From the NCBI RefSeq assembly GCF_029227915.1, contig NC_079883.1, positions 21,204,001 through 21,268,000 of the forward strand: a DNA stretch of 64,000 bases. The letters run 5' to 3'. This DNA comes from Hydractinia symbiolongicarpus. Taxonomy: Eukaryota; Cnidaria; Hydrozoa; Anthoathecata; Hydractiniidae. Positions 44,530 to 55,054 of the stretch are shown piece by piece (position 1 is the stretch's first letter; every line of letters begins with the position of its first letter). Under the pieces are notes generated by a model that did no database searches, was not told the DNA's origin, and was given only the letters and a program-made list of their open reading frames with translations. The translations under genes and the position numbers were made by a program.

Positions 44530-47500
44530 TTATTCAGTTACTTTGTTAAGAAATCTTGGATGTAGGTCCATGCAACTTTTGTGATTATCACACGAGCGAT
44601 AGAAGAAACTCTTTTTAGACTTGTGGTATTTGATTATCAGAGTGTGTGAATGGTTCTCCCGTACATCCGTGTCAACCGTGATAGATTTATTGTTGTTCAT
44701 CATTTCGCGTACTTCTGATGTGAGAACAGTAAAATAGTGAGTATGAGGTGTAAGCCCATCCTTCTGCGAGGTTGCAAGCTCAAATGTGATGGATTCGTCC
44801 GCACCTTCCTTTTGACTGGATTTCATGAAACTGTATGTGTCATTCCACATCACTATATCCGTAAGAGCATTTAAATTCTTCCATACTGGACTTCCTTCTC
44901 CATGGATCGGCGCGATTGGAAATCTTTGTCGTAACTTTCCAACACCTGGAATGTCGGGCAACATTATTCTTGTACCAGAAGCACGAGTTACTACGCCTTC
45001 TTTGTTTTTGTTTAGCATGCACCAGCCGCCACTCTTTGCGGTATCAGCAGGATCCCGATCAACTTCTTTGCCAGAATAGAAGGAATCCGGAGTTATGTAG
45101 TAAAACTTAGAGCAAGCAAATCTTTTGGCTTTTGCCATATCTTTACATACACCCTTACCAACACGAGAATCACCAGTGTTTGTAGCATTGAAGCAACTCT
45201 CCTTAGTTTCAATTCCATATGGATTCCATTTGCTCAATGGTGTGAGATATATGATTTCCAAAGGAATAGCATATGACCATTTTTCATTACGAACGGTACA
45301 TTTCTTCTTTCTTGATACTTTGTCCCTAACACACATTTTTAAACGTAATCCTGAAACTCGATTCTGTGTTGTCTTAGCTGCGAAAAGGAATTGATCAGAA
45401 TATCCACGATGAGAAGTTTGCCTTCCCATCGCATCTTTTGTTTTCAATTTAAACCATCGATGATACCTGGATACATCTTTTTTTGTTTTACCATCCATGT
45501 TCATCACTTCAGCATCAAAACCACCATCAAATAACTCCCCTACGTAATTATTTTTGCCAGGGATTTCTTCCATCAAAACATCAAGAAAGTTGTGTCCCAT
45601 TGACTTTTCAGCAAAATCAGCTCGCGCTGGATTCTTATTTAAATCAATTTGAAAACGAGCAGCACGCGACATCTCGTACTTTGTCATGTTAACTTTTTTT
45701 GTCATTCTTGATGCAAGATCTTCAGCTGGTCGAAACTTGGTCAGCGGTACATGCGTTTTTAATTTGTGGCAAAGAATCCGGTAGTTCCATTGAGCGAACA
45801 CCGGTATTGAACCGTTCTCGAATCTCATGATCGTGGTTGGAAGAAAGGCGAGATTTTCAGCTAAACTTTTTGATCCGGTGTAGGACGTAAACTTGACCTG
45901 CGTGTGACAGAAAAGTTTTAAACATCGTAGACTTCGTGAAACGTTGAGAAGAGAAAAACATTTTTGTTATAATTCATAGCAAATGTAAACCTCTGATAAT
46001 TTTAAACTCCGTTTTTATGTTTTTTAACTAAAAAGTCCTCTTTGTTGATCTATTTAGCCATATTTCCTGCATGAATTAAAAATTGTTGACAAATTATCTT
46101 TTATTATTTATTATTTATTATTATTAATATTCATTATTAATTATTATTTATAAAGTCAGCAATCAATAAAAAGTATAATAGATCCTTTCTTATTTCTGGT
46201 AAAAAGTCCAACAAATTGTTGTAAAGAAAGACGTTTCAAGAGAACGCTTACAAAATGTAAAGGACTGATTATTCTTACCCGTTCTTGCAGGTCGAACCAA
46301 GAAGAAGCATCTATGGAATGTCTATCACTTTCAAATGGTTCCTCGATATTATCGCCCTGTTTTGTAGTCCAGGCTCCTTCCAAGTAACACAAAACAGGTT
46401 GAAAATACTGACGATAATCACGGACAGAATGGTCGCTATTTTTCCAAGCCTTAAACCATTCTCTCATTTCCTTAACTTGGGCGGACACGTTTGGTTGCTT
46501 TAGCACTTCTGTAGGTACATCAGGAAAGGGAATTGGTTCGATGGCATGGTAATTCGAACTTGTGGAGTGCGGCTTATTCAAACGATAGTCGTTATGGCGT
46601 GTGCGGAATTCAACACCATTTAGCACACCGATAAATTCTCCCATTCCAACCGTGCGAATGTTGTTGGCGTGATCGTGAATTGCACTGAATGAATTTCCAC
46701 TCTGTGTGTTCGAAAAGTAATTCTTCAAACCACCTATGATGAAATATATTAAGGCTGTCACTTGTTTAACAGTTACATGTTTTGTGCTATCGCCACATGA
46801 CGTCACAAGTAACTCAAAGCAAAAATAAAAAATCAAGTGAATTTGTTTGCATGAATTGTATTTTGTAAGAAAAAAATTTAAAACTATCAGCTTAGCGATC
46901 AGCTATTACTAGTGCAATGTAAAACACGTGGGTAGGCGACCGCCAGCTGGCTGTACACGAAATTCTGAATGTATGCATTTATCGTATGCGAGATTTTTTG
47001 AGTGCAAAATGTACAAACCCCGAAATTCGTGAAGGTTTTTCCCGCGAAACTGCGTAATAATTGTCTACCTGACAAGCTTCAACTTTCGCGGTTACAAATT
47101 TTCGCTAATAAAGCTTCATTTTACATTTCGCGGGTTCGGCAAATATGTTTTTTTCGTTACTAGCATTCCATCGGACCTAGCGTATGCGTGAGTTGATGGA
47201 AATAATGCTTTTTTTGGAGTTAATTAACTCTGTCATTCTTCGCCACTCGTTTCAAAAATGGTAGATGTTTGCAGCGAGTCGAGATCTTAGTCCCTTCACC
47301 GTTGGTATGACTGCCTTCATTATTCACTTTACCCGCGTCGATATTTCGTACATTTTTGTTGGCCTGTTATCACGAAGTAACTAAATTACACTAAATTACA
47401 CGTCGATATCTCCTGAATTTTTGTTGGTAACAAAATAAGTAATAATATTACTCTACAAAGTATGCAGCTACTGTTGAAGGGAAGAGACGTTAGTTTAGTT

Positions 47501-47725
47501 TCTAGCATGGTTTCTCTTACCTGAGCGTGTTCTGATCTGTTTGATTCCTGAAAAACCATCATTCCTGATCTTCTCTTCAGTAAAAAACTGCTGCAACATT
47601 AACTGTCTCGAGATCGACTGCAAATTGCTTTTGACATTCTCCAATTCCTTCTTTAAATCATCTACGTTATCACCAAATGAAAACTGAAGCAGCACAAACA
47701 ACACACAAACATGTACTGTTCCCAT
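44530..47725 (-). CDS. 675-residue conserved secreted protein of unknown function (3 exons)
   Basis: The gene joins three exons on the minus strand: 47725-47521 (68 codons plus one base), 46733-46279 and 45897-44530. Donors are CAG/GTAAGA and CGG/GTAAGA; acceptors are CATAG and CACGCAG. The sum is 2028 bases, an exact 676 codons including stop. Residues 1-18 (MGTVHVCVLFVLLQFSFG) are a clean signal peptide. Residues 20-50 form a short coiled coil. The second exon holds a well-ordered block (FSAIHDHANNIRTVGMGEF, then GVEFRTRHNDYRL). The third is rich in basic residues and has about ten cysteines (ending SCDNHKSCMDLHPRF). I recall similar sequences as uncharacterised proteins in cnidarians but know no domain name. 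It is extracellular, perhaps matrix-associated; function unknown. A pyrimidine-AG just before the ATG may be a 5'-UTR or spliced-leader acceptor. Confidence 0.85.
46098..46152. repeat. (ATT)n-rich tract in intron 2
   Basis: Imperfect TTATT units within the intron between exons 2 and 3 of the 675-aa gene. Confidence 0.8.
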
Positions 47726-49086
47726 CTTTACCCTAAAAAAAAGAAATACTATGATCCTCATTATTATCATTAGTTTTTAGTTAAAGCTAACACACTTTCC
47801 TGTTTTAAAAAAACCGCCAATAATCTCTAACTTATTACCTGATTTTATGACCAATAGGAGTAATGTAGTAGTTTTAAAAATAAAAACATGTATCAACACA
47901 TTTTCATAGATTAGAAACAGGCAACACGTTTATTTAGCTGTGCCACGTGTTTTAAAGCTGGCTTGCAACTGTGCAAATATAAAAAAAGTAGTACTTCAGG
48001 TAGACCGCACTTTTTAGTGTACACCATTTGTTTGCAATATTTTAAGCTGTTGCCAAAAGCAATGACACAACTTTTATCTGCAGCCTGAAGAATTTCTAAT
48101 GATTTTGGAGTTCCATTGGACTATTCAAAAAGATGATTTGTTGTTTCAGCTTTTGCTCCTTTGTTTTGACATGAAATCTTTCACGTGAACTGTATAAGAA
48201 GTGCAGTGAATTCATTACTAAAAGGTTTTAAACAACTCGCTTCAGAATCAGATACAAATATTTTGATATGCACCACAACAACAGGCATTGCATGAAGCTT
48301 AAACGATTTAGAAAATAATTGTAACTCAAATTATCATACCGTTAACCAGAATGAAACTAAGATTATAAATCTAACCACTCTTGTCTCTTCTTGTTTATGA
48401 TAATATTTTCCATCTGTTTGTGAAGAGATATATAACAGCCTTATGAACCAGCTTTACGTAGGAGTAAGTTTTGACCTTCCCCATGTTGTCACTATTTCAT
48501 CCTTCCTAATATGTAATATTACCATCCGATTTTGTGGCTCTTTAAATTATAAGTGCAGTTAATGCTACCGTGTTGCTAATAAGCGAGACAATAAAAATCA
48601 GATATGTCGAAAGATGTGGAGATTATAAATCATTTCACATTTGAACTTGTTAAAAATTGCAAAATTTCGTTTCAATTTTGATCCTCTGAACTTCTATTAC
48701 TAAGCGTAAGTATAGTGGCAGCTCTTTAAGGGAACATCATCGGTGCAAAAAAATTTGTCTGCTTTACAGAGATTTTTGTCAAACACATAGTTTTGAATTT
48801 TAAGCAATAAATGTTTTATAAGTTTTTCTTTAGGAACATTGCAAATTAGAAGACTTTTTTTTAAGTATCCCTTAATTGCTGCTGTTTCCACTTCTTCAAA
48901 GACTTTTAAAATCTTTTCTGTAATTGTTAACAACGAACGAAAAAAAAAAAAAAAAAATAATTGTTTGATAATGTAAATGAAAAAGTTGTAAAATGGCTGA
49001 AATAGATTTCCTGGTCTCAATGCTATCGTGTATTAATAAACGAGACAAAAAAAATTACATGTGTTAGAGAATGTGACCGCAGTGTT

Positions 49087-49143
49087 TTTCTCTAATAAGC
49101 AGCCATTCTAATAAGCAGCCATTATGGCTGCTTATTAGAGAAA
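49087..49143. repeat. 57-bp foldback with an extra inner copy
   Basis: TTTCTCTAATAAGCAGCCAT at the left pairs with ATGGCTGCTTATTAGAGAAA at the right. The 15-bp word CTAATAAGCAGCCAT is present a second time in between (about 49108). Confidence 0.85.
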
Positions 49144-49468
49144 CCCTATTGGTATTTCTGTGATTTGCACATTACCAACCTCGTTCCCAGGGCTTAGGTG
49201 CCACAAAACCTTGGGGATGATGTTGGCACGTTCTCTCTCTAACAACAAACAAAACCAAAAGAAAAAAGCCGTGAATATGTTTTTCTCTAATTATGTAATA
49301 TTCCCATTGCTCACATGTTCATGAAAAGTGTGAGATATTGCAACATTTAAGAAAGTTCTTCTGATATTGTAGAGAAATGTGCTCAGAGAAGATTGTGAAG
49401 CACACTACGCTTTATATGAATTGAAGAACGTTTGAAAAGCGTGTTAGCTTTGAGCCCATCTGTTTCTC

Positions 49469-49500
49469 AAGAAGAAGAAGAAGAAGAAGAAGAAGAAGAA
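49469..49500. repeat. (GAA)n microsatellite
   Basis: About ten uninterrupted GAA units. Confidence 0.95.
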
Positions 49501-50071
49501 ATCCAGCAAACAACTTGTCAACTTTGCCACTATCTTTTTCATTATTTTTTGTGTCAAAAAGTTTTCTACAAAAGGATTTTAAATAGGTTTATTCATTGTT
49601 TAAACTTATTCACAGTTCGCGTGTGAAATGTTTAATGCTGTGTTTTGATGGGTTCCAGTAAAATTAAGAAATTGGAGCAACTGAAGCTGGATTTGTTATA
49701 CGAGAAGAAAACAAGAATTTGATTATGTTATTTCTAAAGACAACAAGCTTTGTTTGTTTTTGTTTCTTCTACTTAATAATTAGTTTTGTACGACTTCTTT
49801 TATTCATATTATACTTGTCTCCTCGTTTGTTTTAATTATTATTATTTTCTTTGCATTTGTTTATTCTTAGCTATCTATTTGTTTGTTATATTTTAGCCCA
49901 ATTATGGATAGGGTTCTTTGGTCCTTGTCTAAGTACGCTACTTAAGTACGCTAGTGTGCGTAAAGTGGCAATATAAAACATGTCACAAATATATTAAAAT
50001 TATTTTTTGTTGACTTTAACATTCTTTTTGTATCAGCATTTTTAAAATCGAGAAAAAAAGTCAAGGATGTT

Positions 50072-50132
50072 CTTAGTGTGGTCCAGTTTAATGTGCTTTT
50101 AGGAAAACCACATTAAACTGGACCACACTAAG
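50072..50132. repeat. Foldback with perfect 24-bp arms
   Basis: 50072-50095 and 50109-50132 are exact reverse complements (CTTAGTGTGGTCCAGTTTAA then TGTG on the left) separated by 13 bases. The size resembles a hairpin precursor of a small RNA, but a foldback MITE relic is equally possible. Confidence 0.9.
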
Positions 50133-50358
50133 GGCAAATTAAATGTGAAATACTGTTAAAAAGGGTATTTTAACAACCTCGATCCCAGGGCTTTTGTCTC
50201 TTTTTTATAACGGGATGGCGAGACGTTTTTATTCTGTATTTTCTCTCCAGTATTTATCAACGATTTTATTCAAACGTTTTTGCACGCCTTAAAACAAGAA
50301 AGCGTTAATATTAGATACTTGAAAGTGTCAAATGATCAATTAACATTACGAAATTGTT

Positions 50359-50448
50359 CAACCTTGTCCCCAGGGTCTTGTGGCCCCTGAGCCGTTATTA
50401 CGGAGTGTCAACTTACCAACAAGGCAAAATGGCCTAAGAACGAGGTTG
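50359..50448. mobile_element. 90-bp MITE-like element
   Basis: Inverted ends CAACCTTGTCC (50359-50369) and GAACGAGGTTG (50438-50448) pair with two mismatches. The interior (CAGGGTCTTGTGGCCCCTGA, GCCGTTATTACGGAG) is shared with the copy at 39990-40055. Confidence 0.6.
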
Positions 50449-50799
50449 GTGATTGTTTTAAGAATGCTACCAATTTACACCTTATTAATTAAGACCTTTT
50501 CAGAGGGTGAATTATTCGATAAATGCATGAAGTTTTACTAAAAATAGAATACTTAACAAAATAATTAATAGTGTATTGTTCCAAAAATTATTGAACAATT
50601 ATTACCAGAAGCCAAAACATAGTTTAGTTTAGCTACGAATAAAATCAAAATGTTTTGAATTATCATGCAATAAAGTTTCACTTTTGAAAAGAATAAGGTG
50701 GCCGAGAAGTCGAAAAAATGATGTATTAATACGTAAAAATAATATTTAAATGTGTAAAAAAAAATGTTTAAAGATCTTGGTCTTCAGCGTAAGGAAGCT

Positions 50800-51681
50800 G
50801 TTCTGCTGAACGTACCAATAAGGTAGTAAATGCCATGGTAACAACACTGTGTGGTACATCGTCCACTATCGGATACAGATCAAAGTGGCAGCATTTAGAA
50901 AGGTTTCGAGAAGTAGTAACAACACGAGATTCTGTTATAACTACCTTCAGAGTTCTTAGATCCTAATGGCGTATCACTTAAGGCAGCAAAAACACTGTAA
51001 CGGAAGAAGTATACCAACGGTGGACCAAGTGGATGCTGGCATGTTGGTGGGTACGATAAACTCAAGCCGTTTAGGTTTTCCATACATGGTTGTATTAACG
51101 GCTACAGCAAGAAGATAATATGGTTTCAGTTGGTCAAGTTGAATAATAGATGCCATTAAAACCTTTTCCGTAATTCCAAGAGTTGTGCGAACTGATTGTG
51201 GTACTGACAATGGCGTTGTTGCCACTGCGCAATTTTTTTCGAAGATGAAGGATTATATAATCCAGGTGACCTTATTGAAAAAGAGTTTGCATGGTTCTGG
51301 TCCTCGGATATTATCAGGAAAGAGCTTCTTAAATTTCAAAACCAATTGAACTGCCACAATTTACAGAAGTCAAAGAGCAGCGATGCCTATTTAAGGCCCG
51401 AGACTTTTTTCTACTTTCCGACAATCGGATTTTCTGATCAATCCTTCCCAATAGACCTTGCTGATCTAAATACCTACATCAATGCAAGCCCGCGAGAAAA
51501 AGTTGATAACGAATACACCAACTATTTTGAATACGTTTGTCACCAGTTATCATTAATTCGTAAACGTGATAACTTTGAGTCTGCAAAAAACTTATTTCAA
51601 TTTTGCTTCGTTATGCAAACCAATAAGAGAGAATGTAACATTTATGAATTACTAACAGTAAACAGATGCGCTTTGTTATAA
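50800..51681 (+). pseudogene. Decayed integrase-core-domain gene
   Basis: On the + strand, pieces in changing frames give, in order, TTLCGTSSTIGYRSKWQHLE (about 50840-50900), SLDPNGVSLKAAKTL, YTNGGPSGCWHVGGYDKL with PFRFSIHGCINGYSKKIIWF (51010-51130), IPRVVRTDCGTDNGVVATAQ (51170-51240) and a C-terminal part ending near 51681 (SSDAYLRPETFFYFPTIGF). The order WHxDGYDKLKPxG-xIHGxIDG, then VRTDxGTENG, is that of the integrase-core family found as multicopy genes in animals. The first catalytic Asp reads Gly here (WHVGGYDKL), and frameshifts occur near 51140 and 51255 with a stop near 50990, so it is non-functional. A short inversely oriented frame (50974-51225) is its shadow. Confidence 0.65.
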
Positions 51682-51752
51682 TTGCTTCTTCTGTTTCCCA
51701 TTTAAAACTAGGAAAACATAAGTTTCTTTGATAGACCTATGTGAGCTTAGCT

Positions 51753-52071
51753 ATTTTTAGTCAAAAAGAGTTTATTTTTAGTGAAACAGAGTTTATTTTT
51801 AGTGAAAAGAGTTTATTTTTAGTGAAAAAGAGTTTATTTTTAGTGAAACAGAGTTCATTTTTAGTCAAAAGAGTTTATTTTTAGTGTAAAGGAGTTTATT
51901 ATTAGTGAAATAGAGTTTATTTTTAGTCAAAAAGAGTTTATTTTTAGTGTAAAAGAGTTTATTTTTAGTGAAACAGAGTTTATTTTTAGTGTAGAGGAGT
52001 TTATTTTTAGTCAAAAAGAGTTTATTTTTAGTGTAAAGGAGTTTATTTTTAGTGAAACAGAGTTTATTTCT
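51753..52071. repeat. 21-bp minisatellite, 15 units
   Basis: GAGTTTATTTTTA repeats at 51768, 51789, 51809, 51830, 51851, 51871, 51892, 51913, 51934, 51955, 51976, 51997, 52018, 52039 and 52060. The variable part falls into three types, GTGAAACA, GTCAAAAA and GTGTAAAG, with a recurring order in the right half. It starts about 70 bp past the integrase relic. Confidence 0.95.
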
Positions 52072-52565
52072 ATGCGCTTCTCGGCCACTGTAATAGAATG
52101 TGTGAGAATGAATGAAGGTTCGACGTCACAAACTCAACAGACGAGGAATAATTTATTGAATAACTCATAATAGTGTATTTGAACGTAAATTAAATGATTA
52201 CAATATTTTTCTGTTTTATCATACTTAGTAACTTTACGCAAATAATTTACCGTCTAAAAGGTTTTTCAAAAAAGTAATAACGCGGGCAAAAAAAAATTTG
52301 GAGAAAAAAAATTGCGAAATTTAACCACGATAAACCGTTAACTAAGGGCAATTAAACATATGAAGAAATTAAGGAACCCTTTTTTACCGACTCGTTAAAA
52401 ACTGATTATTAAATTTAATTTTCTTTCTGTTGTTAAGAAATTAAACGTTACCAAAAAAATAGTTATTAGATTATATTACCTATGTGTGGGTATTCAGGCG
52501 TCATCATTGCCACGTAGTGACTTACGTTCTGTATCTTGTTTTTAAAGGATTGGACAAAAGAAAGA
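52072..52565. other. Region upstream of the second GPCR
   Basis: AT-rich; presumably holds its promoter or last 5'-UTR intron, but no element is clear. No gene recognised. Confidence 0.4.
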
Positions 52566-53789
52566 ATGACAAACTTAACAGCAGAGGCTTCGAACCCATC
52601 TATTGGATCAAAGATTGTACATCTTTTAGAACTATCCATACTAATTTTAACAGTTTTCGGCAATACAACATTAATCTTAGTTCTTAGGAAAATAGAAAAT
52701 TTGAAACACTGTGTGAACAAATTGATATTAAATTTAGCTCTTTGCAACCTTCTTTTGGTGCTGGTATCAATACCTTCAAGTCTTGCAATAAGTTACTCAG
52801 CACCAAACTACCCGTTTGGTAATACATTTTGCAAATCAATTGGACCTCTAGCTACCTATGCAACGAATGCCGAAATATTTACCTTAATGGCTATTGCCAT
52901 AGACAGGTGGCACGTTGTATCAAACTCCATCTTGAGAGGAGCTAAGCAAATGGTTATGGTGTGCAGTATTCACTGTGCAGCAATACTACTGGTGGTGCCA
53001 TTTATATACACCTTGGAAACGAACATGAAAGAGGATGGATTAAAACAATGCGTTGAAACTTGGTCGTTGTCTTCTAGCCGTGTTTATACGTTAGTCTTGT
53101 TCGTTTTCCAGTATGCAGCGCCTGTTTCAGTTATTTTTGTTTTGTATACTAAGTCATGGATAACTATTCAACGTGTTACAAGGTCGGCACTTGCGTCTAC
53201 TCAAGATGAAGTTATATCAGCAAATTATGAAGAATGTAACGAATGCTTGCTACAACAGAGCAGAACTCCATCAACGTCTTCAACTCGGACATTCACAGTA
53301 TGCTCGTTGCCCAACCCTGATGACAGTGACGATGATGACTGTTTTTCAAGTGACAATACCAGTAAATCTGAATGGTGGTTGTTTGATTGTGTGCGCAAAC
53401 CATTGCGCAGTTCATTGAGGAGACGAAGCTCGGTATTTTTGTCCATGAGAAAGTTTTCTGCAGCTATTTCTTTGGGCGGAGGAATAAAATTTGAGGAGAA
53501 TTCTATACAGTCTCGTGCAATTAGAAAAAGAATATTGCAAAGCCGAGCGGTACTAAGATTGTTTACATTTGCCGTAACTGTGTTTATTTTGTTTATGCTG
53601 CCAAATGAGATCCTATGGTTGTATAAAGATTTCAGCATGGATCCAAATGCATCAGTAAATCCAATTATTGCTGGTGCTTCTTACCTACTGACCTACGCCA
53701 ACTGTGTTTTGCATCCACTGGTATATTGCGGATTTAATAAAAGGTTTAGAAAGGAATATGTTAACCTATGTACCAGTTGTTTTCGCTAG
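52566..53789 (+). CDS. Rhodopsin-like GPCR, neuropeptide-receptor type
   Basis: A complete single-exon frame of 407 residues from ATG 52566 (context AAAGAATGA; the open frame upstream has no earlier ATG). Residues follow class A order: glycosylation site NLT at 3-5, GN33 in TM1, N61 where TM2 usually has Asp, Cys89 and Cys162 (the TM3-loop 2 disulfide), DRW 113-115 for DRY, Pro186 in TM5, FMLP (343-346) for CWxP, and HPLVY 383-387 for NPxxY. Loop 3 is very long (about 200-328) with an acidic run (DDSDDDD) and a basic Ser-rich stretch (RSSLRRRSS), likely a regulatory phosphorylation region. This residue set fits peptide-type receptors; the ligand is not predictable. The HPLVY and N2.50 changes may alter sodium-site control. 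Confidence 0.9.
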   Translation: MTNLTAEASNPSIGSKIVHLLELSILILTVFGNTTLILVLRKIENLKHCVNKLILNLALCNLLLVLVSIPSSLAISYSAPNYPFGNTFCKSIGPLATYATNAEIFTLMAIAIDRWHVVSNSILRGAKQMVMVCSIHCAAILLVVPFIYTLETNMKEDGLKQCVETWSLSSSRVYTLVLFVFQYAAPVSVIFVLYTKSWITIQRVTRSALASTQDEVISANYEECNECLLQQSRTPSTSSTRTFTVCSLPNPDDSDDDDCFSSDNTSKSEWWLFDCVRKPLRSSLRRRSSVFLSMRKFSAAISLGGGIKFEENSIQSRAIRKRILQSRAVLRLFTFAVTVFILFMLPNEILWLYKDFSMDPNASVNPIIAGASYLLTYANCVLHPLVYCGFNKRFRKEYVNLCTSCFR

Positions 53790-55054
53790 CGCAGAGGTCT
53801 CTGAATGAAGTAGCTAGGATGGTACAAGAAACAGCGATCCTTAGTTTTTTTGACTAATATTTTATTAGGTTTGTTGACATTATTAGAAGTTATGGTCGCT
53901 GTTGAATTTATTGTAATGAAAGAATAAGGTGCCTCCTTGTTTATTTACTTATGTTACTTATTTTTTAAGTTTTGTGTGTTAAGTTTAGCAGTAAGTTCAA
54001 TGAACTATTTAAGTTTAAAAATGATTACAATGCCAGTAGGTATATGATTAACAAAACCTGTGAAATATTGTGAATTATCTTTATTAGGTTGGAAGAAAGA
54101 ACAACACTATTATTTGTTAAACAATATATTTTGCAAAACCAACTTAATGTGTAGCTACTTTTATAAGCTTGTAATAATTATTTGAAACTTCTCCACCACA
54201 AGCAATAATATTCATTAAATTGAAATGTCTTAAAGCAAGTTCCGCTTGTGTCCCAAAGTTGCTTTTTAACCAATCTGCCACAGATCATTGTGTCTGCTTT
54301 CTGCACCACAGAATTTTCCCTCCTTGATTATTTTGCACACAAAAAATTCTAAATATTTTTTATGACTGTTACAGTTTTACTGCATTTTAAAAATGATGAC
54401 CTAGCTTTAAATACCTTTTGGTGTCTATTTTACTTGATAAATCATCCCTCTTGCATTTTTTATGTTTATTTATGCTGCAAAGATCGAAATAGTTTTTTTT
54501 GAATAAATGCAATATACATGAGGCGTCATAAAAACGAAATGTTTTGTATTGATTGACACACAGCCAAAAAGAGCAGAGATTTAAATTTTGCCTTTAACAA
54601 ATTTTTTATTGTTTATTAAATATTCACTCATCAGTTTTATCGCAGATCCATGAAAAATTAGTAAGCATATTTTTATGACTACAATAGTCGTCGTTTTGTC
54701 TTTGTTTTTGTGTTGTTTTTTAATAGCGCTGCATTTTGAGGATTAGGACGGTGATGATAAAATAAGAAACACATTCAAACAAATGCAAAAATTTCATCTG
54801 TACCAAACGGCGGATGTGCCCACATTAGAATATTATCACTTGAAAATAAATGTTTAGCACAGGTTTCTAAAACCGTAAAATGCTACAATTAATTTATGAG
54901 GCACCCCCTCACTAACAAATATGTTTCTTATTAAAATACCGAAATGAAAAAAATATTTAGACTTCAAAGGACATTGTAATACATATGAAATGTATAGACC
55001 AGCGTGCGTATAAAAAAAGATAGTGAAAACAATAAATAATAAATAACATGTTTG
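53790..55054. other. Gap downstream of the second GPCR
   Basis: No gene recognised. AATAAA at 54502-54507 is the nearest good poly(A) signal on the + strand. Confidence 0.4.

Larger units (their letters stand above)
47726..50358. other. Gap with foldbacks and direct repeats
   Basis: No convincing gene. The frame at 48700-49020 (minus) starts at TTG and crosses a poly-A tract; its last 60 residues look ordinary, but no exon border or homologue is known. A ~45-bp direct repeat (GCTA-CGTGT...AATAA-CGAGACAA) occurs at 48561-48606 and 49020-49064, bracketing it. Confidence 0.4.

Noticed and set aside
50974-51225. Minus-strand frame MATTPLSVPQSV...
   Set aside because: Reverse shadow of the integrase-core relic, whose motifs are readable on the + strand.
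53225-53638. 137-codon minus-strand frame
   Set aside because: Antisense to the third loop and TM6 of the intact GPCR; shadow.
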